NCBI RefSeq assembly: GCF_024124825.1
Contig: NZ_JAMXSS010000002.1
Location: forward strand, 1,612,001-1,676,000
Origin: Arthrobacter sp. H16F315
Lineage (GTDB): Bacteria; Actinomycetota; Actinomycetes; Actinomycetales; Micrococcaceae
Length of the DNA stretch: 64,000 nucleotides
Direction: 5' to 3'
The notes under the pieces were generated by a model that was not told where the DNA came from, did no database searches, and saw only the letters and a program-made list of their open reading frames with translations. A program made the position numbers and the translations under genes. Position 1 is the first letter of the stretch. Each line of letters opens with the position of its first letter. Positions 26,219 to 34,854 of the stretch are shown here, one piece after another.

Positions 26219-26943
26219 GTGAATGCCATACCCAAAACAACTGCCGATTTCAGCGACCTGAGGGCCGTGTATTTCAACGGCACCCTCAAGAGGTCCCCGA
26301 GACCTCCAATACGCAGGGCCTGATTGACGTCAGCCGCGCCATCATGGAGAAACACGGCGTCAGCACCCGGGTGATCCGGACGGTGGACCACGACATCGCC
26401 AGCGGCGTCTATCCGGACATGCGCGAGCATGGCTGGCTGACCGATGAGTGGCCGGAACTGTATCCGGCTGTCCGGGACGCGGACATTGTGGTGCTGGCCG
26501 GACCCATCTGGCTCGGCGACAACTCCTCGCAGACGAAGAAGTTGATTGAGCGGCTCTACGCGCACTCGGGCGAGCTGAACGAGCAGGGCCAGTGGGCGTT
26601 CTACCCCAAGGTCGGCGGCTGCCTCATCACCGGAAACGAGGATGGGATCAAGCATTGCGCCATGAACGTCCTCTACAGCCTCCAGCACGTCGGCTTCACC
26701 ATCCCGCCGCAGGCCGACGCCGGCTGGATAGGTGCCGTGGGACCGGGTCCGAGCTACCTTGACGAAGGCTCCGGCGGTCCGGAAAGTGACTTCACCAACC
26801 GCAACACCACCTTCATGACCTGGAACCTGCTGCATCTGGCACGGATCCTCAAGGATGCAGGCGGCATTCCTGCCTACGGGAACCTGCCCGAGGCCTGGAA
26901 GGCCGGCACCAGGTTTGACTTCGAAAATCCGGAATACCGCTAA
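26219..26943 (+). pseudogene. Flavodoxin/NADPH-FMN reductase family protein, frameshifted
   Basis: The first frame starts at GTG 26219 after AGGGAG and holds LRAVYFNGTLKRSP, a flavin-phosphate-binding loop, but stops at once out of frame. One missing base in the C4 run at 26295-26298 would restore SPETSNTQGLIDVSRAIMEKHG and the rest, which stays open to 26943. The remainder contains DADIVVLAGPIWLGDNSSQ and FYPKVGGCLITGNEDG, typical of flavodoxin-like NAD(P)H:quinone/FMN reductases. Total would be about 241 residues. Downstream start ATG 26344 would lack the flavin-phosphate loop, so that short form is unlikely to work. Confidence 0.75.
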
Positions 26944-26965
26944 GCATTGAGGACTTCTACTACAT

Positions 26966-28048
26966 ATGACTACCAAAAGCCCCCTGTTGGAGCGACCCGG
27001 CGCCGTCGAGGCCGTCGGGGCTGATGCCGGCGTCGCCTCCCACTACGGCGAACCGCTGCGCGAACAGCGGGCGCTGGCTGCCGGGACCGCCCTTGTGGAT
27101 CTGTCCCACCGCGGCGTCGTCACCGTTGCCGGGCCGGACCGGCTGAGCTGGCTTAACACGCTCTCCTCCCAGCAGCTGACCACCCTTGGGCCGGGGCAGT
27201 CCAGTGAACTGCTGCTGCTCAGCGTGCAGGGCCGGATCGAATTCGACGCACGGGTCGTGGACGACGGCGCCACGACCTGGCTGATCGTCGAGGCGGCCGA
27301 GGCCGCGCCGCTGGCCGAGTGGCTGAACAAAATGAAGTTTATGCTCCGGGTCGAGATCATCGACGCATCCGCGGACTGGGCCGTGCTGGGTACCACCCGC
27401 CGGGTACCTGAGTTCTCCGGCCTGCTGGTCTGGGAAGACCCGTGGCCCCATGTCGGCGCCGGCGGCTACTCGTACGCGGTGGTGGGGGAGGATTCCCACC
27501 CGGGGCTCGAACGGCCCTGGTTCGAGTACCTCGTCCCGGCCGGGGAACTTGAAGCCACCGTCGGGGCACGCCCGCTCGCGGGGGTCTGGGCGGCCGAAGC
27601 GCTGCGCATCGCAGCGTGGCGGCCCCCCTGGGGCGCCGAAACCGACGACCGGACCATCCCACACGAACTCGACCTGCTCCGCACCGCCGTGCACCTGAAC
27701 AAAGGCTGCTACAAGGGCCAGGAAACAGTGGCCCGGGTGCACAACCTGGGACACCCGCCGCGCCGGCTGGTGTTCCTGCAGCTCGACGGATCGCAGCACA
27801 CCATGCCCGCCGTCGGCAGCGAAGTGCGCGCCGGTGAGCGCAAGGTGGGCACCGTCACCTCCGTAGCCCAGCACTATGAAATGGGGCCGGTGGCCCTGGC
27901 CGTGGTCAAACGCTCGGTCGCGCCGGAGGACGTGCTGACAGTACTTGACGGTGAAGAGCCCTACACCGCGGCGCAGGAACTTATTGTGGCTCCCGACGCC
28001 GGACAGGTTGTGGGGCGGCAAACCGGTTTCCTGCGGGGGACTCGATGA
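26966..28048 (+). CDS. ygfZ: YgfZ/GcvT folate-binding protein
   Basis: The 360-residue protein belongs to the YgfZ family, folate-binding proteins related to GcvT that help assemble or maintain iron-sulfur enzymes, including the tRNA methylthiolase MiaB. The invariant signature KGCYKGQETVARVHN lies near residue 245. The N-terminal GcvT fold begins around VDLSHRGVVTVAGPDRLSWL. GAGGAC precedes the ATG. The stop overlaps the ATG of the next gene (ATGA), so the two are coupled. Confidence 0.9.
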   Translation: MTTKSPLLERPGAVEAVGADAGVASHYGEPLREQRALAAGTALVDLSHRGVVTVAGPDRLSWLNTLSSQQLTTLGPGQSSELLLLSVQGRIEFDARVVDDGATTWLIVEAAEAAPLAEWLNKMKFMLRVEIIDASADWAVLGTTRRVPEFSGLLVWEDPWPHVGAGGYSYAVVGEDSHPGLERPWFEYLVPAGELEATVGARPLAGVWAAEALRIAAWRPPWGAETDDRTIPHELDLLRTAVHLNKGCYKGQETVARVHNLGHPPRRLVFLQLDGSQHTMPAVGSEVRAGERKVGTVTSVAQHYEMGPVALAVVKRSVAPEDVLTVLDGEEPYTAAQELIVAPDAGQVVGRQTGFLRGTR

Positions 28049-28440
28049 CTGAGGGAAGCTCCGTGCCTGACGAAGAGACCCTGGCGCTGGCACACAGACT
28101 TTTTGACGCTGCCCGGCAGGGTGACTCCGCCACACTTGGCAGCTACCTCGCCGCCGGAGTCCCGGCCGGCCTAACGAACACGGCGGGGGATTCCTTGCTG
28201 ATGCTTGCGGCATACCACGGACACGCCGACGCCGTCCGGCTCATCCTGGCGCACGGCGGAGACGCGAACACCGCCAACGACCGAGGCCAGACGCCGCTGG
28301 CAGGGGCCGTGTTCAAAGGCTACACGGAGGTGTCCCGGGTGCTGGTCGACGCCGGGGCTGACCCCGACGCCGGGACGCCATCGGCCCGGGCGGCCGCGCA
28401 AATGTTCGAACGCAACGACATCCTGGCACTGCTGGGCTGA
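28045..28440 (+). CDS. Ankyrin-repeat protein
   Basis: The 131-residue protein has about three ankyrin repeats; TAGDSLLMLAAYHGHADAVR, then DRGQTPLAGAVFKGYTEVSR, are classical units with TPL and GH/GY turns. It probably acts as a small protein-protein interaction module in the cytoplasm. It is translationally coupled to ygfZ. Partner unknown. Confidence 0.85.
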   Translation: MTEGSSVPDEETLALAHRLFDAARQGDSATLGSYLAAGVPAGLTNTAGDSLLMLAAYHGHADAVRLILAHGGDANTANDRGQTPLAGAVFKGYTEVSRVLVDAGADPDAGTPSARAAAQMFERNDILALLG

Positions 28441-28476
28441 TCCGGTTCCCGGGATTCCGCAGCACAGTTGCGCCCA

Positions 28477-28508
28477 TATACTCCATGTGGAATAGTCGTG
28501 CTGGAATA
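28477..28508 (+). promoter_or_regulatory. Possible promoter and repeat element before the PadR gene
   Basis: TATACT (28477-28482) lies upstream of two direct copies of TGGAATA (28488 and 28502, 14 bases apart) within the leader of the PadR-like regulator. This is a candidate autoregulatory site; no -35 is clear. Confidence 0.3.
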
Positions 28509-28552
28509 ACATTTCGAACGCACCGGCCGCCATTACCAAAGGACCCCGCACC

Positions 28553-29116
28553 ATGCCTCGAGCCGCGCCGCTGACACCACTGGGCGTTGCCGCACTCTCC
28601 CTGCTCGCAGAAGAACCGATGCATCCCTACGAGATGTACCAGCTCCTGGTGGCCCGGCATGAGGACCGTTTGGTAAAGGTCCGTCCGGGAACGCTTTATC
28701 ACGCAGTCGGGCGGCTTGAAGAGCAGGGGCTGGTGGCCGCGACCGGAACCGACCGTGAAGGCAACCGCCCGGAACGCACCACCTACGAGATTTCCGGGGC
28801 GGGCCGGGAGGCTTTGAGCCTGCGGCTGCAGGACATGCTCGCTACTGCCGTCAACGAATATCCGTCCTTCCCGATGGCCGTCTCGGAGGCGTACAACCTG
28901 CCTGCCGGCGTCGTGATCGAACTGCTCGACCGGCGCCTCGTCGGGCTCCGGGAGCAGCTCGACTTCCTCTCCGCGGCGCAAGAACGGGTCCGGGCGCAGC
29001 AGGTCGACCGCAAGTACTGGATCGACATGGAGTACCAGCAGGTCATGCTGCGCGCAGAGACCGGCTGGATCCGGAGCCTCCAGGAGGAGCTCGGAACGGG
29101 CCAGCTGACCTGGTAG
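28553..29116 (+). CDS. PadR family transcriptional regulator
   Basis: The 187-residue protein has the PadR winged helix at its N-terminus (LSLLAEEPMHPYEMYQLL, then VRPGTLYHAVGRLEEQGLV) followed by a helical dimerisation domain with coiled-coil character (about 130-185). PadR proteins repress drug- or phenolic-responsive operons, and this gene lies 71 bases upstream of a DHA2-type drug exporter in the same direction. Control of that exporter is inferred. Confidence 0.92.
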   Translation: MPRAAPLTPLGVAALSLLAEEPMHPYEMYQLLVARHEDRLVKVRPGTLYHAVGRLEEQGLVAATGTDREGNRPERTTYEISGAGREALSLRLQDMLATAVNEYPSFPMAVSEAYNLPAGVVIELLDRRLVGLREQLDFLSAAQERVRAQQVDRKYWIDMEYQQVMLRAETGWIRSLQEELGTGQLTW

Positions 29117-29187
29117 CCACCCCGGCTCTGCCTTCGACGAATAATTTCAGACATCCCCAGGCACCACCACCAGTACTTAGGAACCAC

Positions 29188-30681
29188 ATGGAAACTGTAG
29201 CCAGGCCGTGGCCGGCACTCTGGTCCCTCGTTATCGGGTTCTTTATGATCCTGATCGACACCACCATCGTCTCGGTGGCCAACCCCCGCATTATGGAAGG
29301 CCTGAACGCGGACATCAACTCGGTAATCTGGGTGACCAGCGCCTACCTGCTCGCCTACGCGGTGCCGCTGCTGATCACCGGCCGGCTGGGCGACCGCTTC
29401 GGCCCCAAGAAGCTCTACCTGACCGGCCTGGTCGTCTTCACGCTGGCCTCCCTTTGGTGCGGTCTCTCCGGCGACGTCCAGATGCTGATCGTGGCCCGGG
29501 TGTTCCAGGGCTTCGGCGCCGCACTCATGACACCCCAGACCATGGCGGTGATCACCCGGATCTTCGCACCGGACCGGCGGGGTGCCGCGATGGGCGTCTG
29601 GGGCGCCACCGCAGGCATCGCGACCCTCGTCGGCCCGATCCTCGGCGGCGTCCTCGTCGACGGCCTGGGCTGGGAATGGATCTTCTTTATTAACGTTCCG
29701 GTTGGCATCGTCGGGTTTGTCCTGGCGGTGCGGTACGTGCCGGCCCTGAGCACCCACCCGCACAAGTTCGACATCCCCGGTGTAGTGCTCAGCGCCGTCG
29801 GATTGTTCCTGCTGGTATTCGGCATCCAGGAAGGTGAGACGTTCGACTGGGGGACTATCACCGGGCCCATTACGGTATGGGGCCTTATCATCTCGGGAAT
29901 CGCCGTCCTGGTGGTCTTCGTTGTGTGGCAAAAGATCAACAAGGGCGAGCCGCTGCTGCCGCTGTCCCTCTTCAAGGACCGGAACTTCTCGCTCGCGAAC
30001 ATCAGCATCACCACCGTCGGCTTTACCGTCACGGCCTTCACCCTGCCGCTGATCTTCTACTACCAGATTGTCCGCGGGCTGACGCCCACCCAGTCTGCCC
30101 TGATGATGGTTCCGATGGCCGTGATCGCTGGTGGCCTGGCACCCGTCGTCGGGAAGATTATCGACAGGGTCAATCCGAAGTACATCACCGCCACAAGTTT
30201 GGTTCTGATGTCCGTGGCGCTGTTCTGGAATTCCTCCCTGATGCACCCGGACACGCCGATCTGGCTGTTCCTGCTGCCGAGCGCTGTGCTGGGCTTCGCT
30301 AACGCCGGAATCTGGGCGCCCCTTAGTTCGACCGCCACCCGCAACCTGCCGCCCCGCCAGGCCGGTGCCGGATCCGGGGTCTACAACACCACCCGGCAGA
30401 TTGGGGCCGTCCTCGGCAGCGCTGCCATTGCAGTGCTCATTCAGTCCCGCCTGGCATCGGAGCTGCCGGCAGCTCCCGCCGGCGCCAGCCCGATGGCATT
30501 TGGCGGCACCCTGCCTGAGGCCCTGCGCGAGGGATTCTCGACGGCGATGGGCCAGTCCATTATGCTTCCCGCTGCCGTGATTCTGCTCGGCGCGGCGGTG
30601 GCGCTGTTCTTCGCGAAGCCCCAGCCGGTTCAGGGCTGGGGCAGGCCGGCAACCGCTCCGGCGGGGGGCTGCGTCAGATGA
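29188..30681 (+). CDS. MFS exporter, DHA2 family (EmrB/QacA type)
   Basis: The 497-residue protein has 14 predicted membrane segments, as in the DHA2 proton antiporter family that exports drugs and other amphiphiles. Landmarks are FFMILIDTTIVSVANPRIM in helix 1, LITGRLGDRFGPKKLYL (motif A) and WGATAGIATLVGPILGG (motif C of antiporters). TAGGAA precedes the ATG. It sits directly downstream of a PadR regulator. Substrate unknown. Confidence 0.93.
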   Translation: METVARPWPALWSLVIGFFMILIDTTIVSVANPRIMEGLNADINSVIWVTSAYLLAYAVPLLITGRLGDRFGPKKLYLTGLVVFTLASLWCGLSGDVQMLIVARVFQGFGAALMTPQTMAVITRIFAPDRRGAAMGVWGATAGIATLVGPILGGVLVDGLGWEWIFFINVPVGIVGFVLAVRYVPALSTHPHKFDIPGVVLSAVGLFLLVFGIQEGETFDWGTITGPITVWGLIISGIAVLVVFVVWQKINKGEPLLPLSLFKDRNFSLANISITTVGFTVTAFTLPLIFYYQIVRGLTPTQSALMMVPMAVIAGGLAPVVGKIIDRVNPKYITATSLVLMSVALFWNSSLMHPDTPIWLFLLPSAVLGFANAGIWAPLSSTATRNLPPRQAGAGSGVYNTTRQIGAVLGSAAIAVLIQSRLASELPAAPAGASPMAFGGTLPEALREGFSTAMGQSIMLPAAVILLGAAVALFFAKPQPVQGWGRPATAPAGGCVR

Positions 30682-30731
30682 GCAGGCGCCGGCAAAGCAG
30701 CGCTAACGCTCCAACCCCGGCGGCTTCCGGA

Positions 30732-31442
30732 TCAGCCCAGCAGCACGCTGGTCTGGATGCCGCCGGCGGCCAGACCCAGGCTGCGGGCGATGGCCAGTGC
30801 GCCCTTGTTGCTGACCTCGGCACACCACTGCAGCGTCAGCCCCGAGGCGAGTGCCTCATGCGCCGCGATGGAGGCCGCCAGTGATCCCAGCCCCCGGCGG
30901 CGCCAGTCCGGGGCGACCAGCACCCCCATCTGGGCCAGGATGCCTTCCCACTCGGTGTAGGCACCGCAGGCCACCGGGGTCTTGCGGCCGTCTTCCACAT
31001 GCATGATGGTGAAACGGTGCTCAAGGTCCGCGAGGCCTACTTCGTTGACGTCATCCGGCGGGCAGGCGGTTTCCAGCTCGACAGCTTCCGGGCTGCCCGG
31101 CGAGACGGTGAGCTCCTCAGCGGGTTGTTGCAGGGGCAGATCATCGGCGAAGAACAGTGCCGTGGCGCCGAGACCGTGGCCTCCGTGCTCCCGGGTGAGG
31201 GCGAGCAGCGTGCCGTGTTGGGCCAGCTCCCCGTCGGATAGCCCCCTGGCGGCGTCCAGCACCCATTGGGGTCCCACGAATGCGGAATTGCCGAACAGCC
31301 GGACAAACCGGACGGCGCGGGCCGAGTCGTCTGCCCGCGTGATGCGTTCGCCCGCCGCAGCCGCAAACGCGCCGTCGTCCAGACCCAGGGAACGGGCCCA
31401 CGCGAGCTGGATGATGTCGACGGAACCGGGCTCAAGTGTCAT
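30732..31442 (-). CDS. GNAT family N-acetyltransferase
   Basis: The 236-residue protein has one GNAT domain in its C-terminal half, with the acetyl-CoA site MGVLVAPDWRRRGLGSLAAS, and an N-terminal half of about 110 residues without a recognised fold. The end, LQWCAEVSNKGALAIARSLG, is the usual strand-helix tail of the fold. Substrate unknown. TAGGGT lies 6 bases before the ATG. It is convergent with the MFS exporter. Confidence 0.82.
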   Translation of the reverse strand: MTLEPGSVDIIQLAWARSLGLDDGAFAAAAGERITRADDSARAVRFVRLFGNSAFVGPQWVLDAARGLSDGELAQHGTLLALTREHGGHGLGATALFFADDLPLQQPAEELTVSPGSPEAVELETACPPDDVNEVGLADLEHRFTIMHVEDGRKTPVACGAYTEWEGILAQMGVLVAPDWRRRGLGSLAASIAAHEALASGLTLQWCAEVSNKGALAIARSLGLAAGGIQTSVLLG

Positions 31443-31448
31443 GACTCC

Positions 31449-31454
31449 ACCCTA
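31449..31454 (-). promoter_or_regulatory. -10 box positioned for leaderless transcript (GNAT gene)
   Basis: TAGGGT on the minus strand, 6 bases, then the ATG at 31442. Confidence 0.5.
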
Positions 31455-31480
31455 CCCACCGGCGTGCCGGGCCCGGGGGC

Positions 31481-32506
31481 CTAACCGAAGAGGACCGCGG
31501 CCTCGTCGTAGCGGTACTGCGGGACGGTCTTGAGGTTACCGAGCGCGGCGTCGAAGCCTACATGGACGATGTCGGTGCCGTTCAGGGACACCATGGTGCC
31601 CCAGCGCGCTTCGACGACCGAATCGATCGCGGCCATGCCCAGCCGGGTCGCCAGGACACGGTCGAATGCGGTGGGAACACCGCCGCGCTGGATGTGGCCC
31701 AGGACGGTCGCACGGGTTTCGATGCCGGTCATGGCTTCCAGTTCGGGGGCCAGCCTTTCCGAGATCCCGCCAAGGCGCGGACGTCCGAAGGTGTCCAGCC
31801 CGCGTTCGGAATGCGGCGTTTCCTGGTCATCCGGGACGAAGCCCTCGGCCACGACGATGAGCGGCGCGCGGCCACGGTCCCGAGCCGAGACAACCCAGTC
31901 GGCGATCTGCTTCATCGAGGCTTTCTGCTCCGGGATCAGGATGGCGTGGGCGCCCGAGGCCATGCCGGCGTGCAGGGCGATCCAGCCCACGTGGCGTCCC
32001 ATCACTTCGGCGATCATGCAACGGTGGTGGGACTCGCCGGTGGTCCGCAGCCGGTCGATCGCCTCGGTGGCAATTTCGACGGCGGTGTCGAAGCCGAAGG
32101 TGTAGTCCGTGGCGTCGAGATCGTTGTCGACGGTCTTGGGAACGCCCACGATCTTCAGGCCGGCGTCGGTGAGGCGTTTGGCGGCCGCCAGCGTGCCTTC
32201 CCCGCCGATGGCGATGAGGGCGTCGATGCCCAACCGGTCCATATTGGCCTTGATCACCTCGGGCCCGCCGTTGTTTTCAAAAGGGTTGGTCCGGGAGGTC
32301 CCCAGGATGGTCCCGCCTTGTTTGGCGATGCCGCGGACCATGCTGCGGGGGATATCGATGGTGTCTGCTTCGACGACGCCACGCCAGCCGTCCAGGAACC
32401 CCACGAACTCGTGACCGTGCACGGCGATGCCCTTCAGGACGGCGCCTCGGATGACGGCGTTCAGTCCCGGGCAGTCGCCGCCACTGGTGAGGATTCCAAT
32501 TTTCAT
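31481..32506 (-). CDS. pfkA: 6-phosphofructokinase
   Basis: The 341-residue enzyme phosphorylates fructose 6-phosphate in glycolysis. MKIGILTSGGDCPGLNAVI is the nucleotide-binding start, IAIGGEGTLAAAKRL carries Gly at the position that separates ATP-users (Gly) from pyrophosphate-users (Asp), and VPKTVDNDLDAT holds the catalytic Asp. EVMGRHVGWIAL and LGHIQRGGVPTAFDR are also conserved. So ATP is the likely phosphate donor; PKTVDND rather than PGTIDND is usual for actinobacterial enzymes. ATG 32506 is chosen; a TTG 12 bases upstream is an alternative. Confidence 0.94.
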   Translation of the reverse strand: MKIGILTSGGDCPGLNAVIRGAVLKGIAVHGHEFVGFLDGWRGVVEADTIDIPRSMVRGIAKQGGTILGTSRTNPFENNGGPEVIKANMDRLGIDALIAIGGEGTLAAAKRLTDAGLKIVGVPKTVDNDLDATDYTFGFDTAVEIATEAIDRLRTTGESHHRCMIAEVMGRHVGWIALHAGMASGAHAILIPEQKASMKQIADWVVSARDRGRAPLIVVAEGFVPDDQETPHSERGLDTFGRPRLGGISERLAPELEAMTGIETRATVLGHIQRGGVPTAFDRVLATRLGMAAIDSVVEARWGTMVSLNGTDIVHVGFDAALGNLKTVPQYRYDEAAVLFG

Positions 32507-32567
32507 GTCTCGGCTCAAATCCTGGTTCGTAGGTTTTCAGGAAGAGCGCCACGCTGAGCTCACCTAG

Positions 32568-32573
32568 AGTCTA
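32568..32573 (-). promoter_or_regulatory. -10 box of pfkA
   Basis: TAGACT on the minus strand, giving a leader of about 55 bases. The element lies in a near-palindrome CTAGAGTCTAG. Confidence 0.5.
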
Positions 32574-32614
32574 GTGGCGCCTGTGGGGCAGGACACAACC
32601 TGTGACTGCGGGAA

Positions 32615-32642
32615 AGTGCCCCGGCCGGTCGGCCGGGGCACT
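32615..32642. terminator. Terminator hairpin downstream of the PspC cluster
   Basis: A 13-bp perfect stem beginning AGTGCCCCGGCCG with a 2-base loop lies just after the stop of the PspC gene on the minus strand and upstream of pfkA. Confidence 0.75.
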
Positions 32643-32664
32643 GCGTTTCCTCGCGGGGACGGCG

Positions 32665-32919
32665 TCAGGGACGGCCCGAGCGCTTGGCGAGGAACGTCTC
32701 AAGGACGACGGCGTTCCGCTGGTCCGGGAGGAGAAGCCAGGCCGCAAGATAAAGTACAAAAGCCGGTCCAGGCAGCAGCGCGACCAACAAAAAGGCGATC
32801 CGGACAAACGCAACATCCACGTTCAGTTTGGCGGCGATGCCTCCGCAGACTCCGCCCAACCAACGCTGCGGGCCGCGCTTGAGGCCGAGGCCCCTGACGG
32901 TGCTGAAGAATTTTTCCAT
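32665..32919 (-). CDS. Short PspC-domain membrane protein
   Basis: The 84-residue protein is essentially one PspC domain: RWLGGVCGGIAAKLNVDVAFVR, then a membrane segment IAFLLVALLPGPAFVLYLAA and WLLLPDQ. PspC domains sense or respond to envelope stress. GGAAG lies upstream of the ATG. It is the last of three genes (with the 93-residue and the large PspC protein) divergent from a PspC-containing histidine kinase, which strongly suggests a joint regulon. Confidence 0.88.
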   Translation of the reverse strand: MEKFFSTVRGLGLKRGPQRWLGGVCGGIAAKLNVDVAFVRIAFLLVALLPGPAFVLYLAAWLLLPDQRNAVVLETFLAKRSGRP

Positions 32920-32922
32920 GGT

Positions 32923-33204
32923 TCAAGACTTCCTTGTCGGGGTAGCTTTGTCACGTCCGCGCGATGAGAGCAGCCCGCCGACGACGAGTGCGGCTCCGGC
33001 GCCAATCATCAGGCCGATCACCACGTAGCTGCCGTTGAGCGACACGAGGCGCAGCTCGGAAACGATGATAAGTGCGGCCAGCGCCATCACTATCAAGCCC
33101 CAGACGATGGTGCCCACGCGGGGCGGTGATTCCACCTGCGGCTCCCGTCCTCCCGGCGCCGGCGGGGCTGCCGGGCTGCCGGCCGGTGCGTCATAGCTGC
33201 TCAT
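32923..33204 (-). CDS. Two-helix membrane protein of the PspC cluster
   Basis: The 93-residue protein has a Pro/Ala-rich N-terminal tail (about 30 residues), two predicted membrane segments (about 33-50 and 60-80) and a basic C-terminus SSRGRDKATPTRKS. It starts 1 base after the large PspC protein's stop and ends 3 bases before the short PspC gene, so all three are cotranscribed. Function unknown. Confidence 0.78.
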   Translation of the reverse strand: MSSYDAPAGSPAAPPAPGGREPQVESPPRVGTIVWGLIVMALAALIIVSELRLVSLNGSYVVIGLMIGAGAALVVGGLLSSRGRDKATPTRKS

Positions 33205-33205
33205 G

Positions 33206-34730
33206 TCAATTACCTTCCTTGATGGTGACGTTGCTGAAGGTGCCGTCTATCTTGACGATCAGGGTCGCCCCCGGCCTTTCGGTGTTGTAATCGATCTGCC
33301 GAGTGGTCATGCCACTGTGATTCTGGTTGCCCTCATTGAGGTTGCCCATGGTCATGTCTGCCTGGATTTCCACCGGAACGGTGTCCGGGATGACCACCGT
33401 GAGGTTGCTTGCGGTCGCGTCGACAGGGACCACAAGGTCGGTTTTCAACGGAGGGTTGAGCGAGAGCCCGGTCAGGTCCACGGTTCCGGTGCCGGCCGTG
33501 ATGTCGAAGCCTCCCAGTGCCTGCTCGATGCTCACCGGTGACCAGTCCGCATTCTGCGGACGGAAGCGGTCGCCGTTGGGCAACACATTGAAGATTCCGC
33601 CGACGACCAGGGCGAGCGCTGCTAAGAAGCCGAGGCTGCCCGGAGGTGCGGCCCCTGAGACCGGCGATAAGGATGCCGAGACCCAGGACCACGGCGGCGC
33701 TGGCCCAGATAACGGCGCTGCCGGAGGTACCGAGGTTGATGAGGTTCGCGACGTCGAGGATCTTGATACCGCCGCCCACCAGCAGGGCAAGGCCGGCTGT
33801 CACCGCGACGGCGGGAGTGCCCGGGCCGAGCTTCCGTGGTTTGCCCGGCTGGACCGGCCCGGGCACCGGCTGGTAGCCGCCACCGGACGGGCGTGTTGTA
33901 CCCGGCGGTTGTGGTGCGCCCCAGCCCGGTGCCGGCAGCGTTGGCTCGCCGTTGTGGGCCGGTGTTTCCGAGGCCCCGTAGCCGGTTGCGGCGAAGGGGG
34001 CCGCCCCTGCCGGTACCGCGGGCGTTGCCTGCTTTGGCGGGTAGGCGGGGTGGACCGCCGGGCCACCGTCCGGATGGCCAGCGGACAGGGCGGTGGCTCC
34101 GTTCCGGGACTTGTTGCGGTGCGTGAGGTAGTAGATGAGGTAGATGGCGCCGCCGACCCAAAATACTGTCCAAAGGAATGGGCCAGCGCCGTAGCGGTCC
34201 CAGCCCCAGGCGCCGCTGCCCAGGCTGGGGAAGCCGACGACCGTGGTGATCAGTGCCCCGGTCATGCCCGATGACCAGCGGCCCGCGGCGGCTTCCTGCA
34301 GATGGATGCGCCCGTCCGGTTCGGGCAGGAGTGCCCACGCGATGCCGTAGAGCAGGACGCCGACGCCGGCGAAGATTGCCAGCACTATCAGGATGCCGCG
34401 GACAATCAACGGGTCGACGCCGAAGTGCCGGGCAATGCCACTTGCCACTCCGCCGACCCAGCGCTCGCGGCCTCGGTGGATGCCGTGGCTCCGGATCCAG
34501 TCGAAGAAATCCTGCGGCGGGCTGGCGGCCGGCGGAGGCGTTGGCCCGTAGTCGTAAGGCGGCGGCGGCGGGTTGCCTGCCCCGGAACCGGCCGAATCCC
34601 CCAGCGGCACGGTCGCGGAGACGTTAGCGGCAGTGGCGGCAGAGGTGTCCGCGGCCGGTGCCGCAGGGTCTTCGGCGGCACCGCCTGCAGGGGCGTTTCC
34701 TTCATCGGGGTGCTCAGGGTGCGGATTCAT
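33206..34730 (-). pseudogene. Large PspC-domain envelope-stress protein, frameshifted
   Basis: The N-terminal part (frame starting at ATG 34730) has an acidic/Pro-rich tail, a PspC domain (RWVGGVASGIARHFGVDPLI, then membrane helix and WALLPEPDG), a second membrane segment and a long Pro/Gly linker. At 33639-33641 a CCC appears where CC is expected; removing one base joins LRGRTSG to SLGFLAALALVVGGIFNVLP and a C-terminal beta-rich domain resembling the cell-wall-antibiotic-response (LiaF/DUF4097-like) fold. Intact length would be about 507 residues. It is divergent from the PspC histidine kinase. The break may be an artefact because neighbours are intact. Confidence 0.75.
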
Positions 34731-34854
34731 ACTTCGATCCTGCCGTCCGCCACGATTCCGCTCTACTGGGGAACACCCTGAACTGCCCCTGAGTCGACCC
34801 CGGTTCGGGCCGGAAACACGGCAGGGAAACCCTGATCCGTGTTTGGATTGCCTT

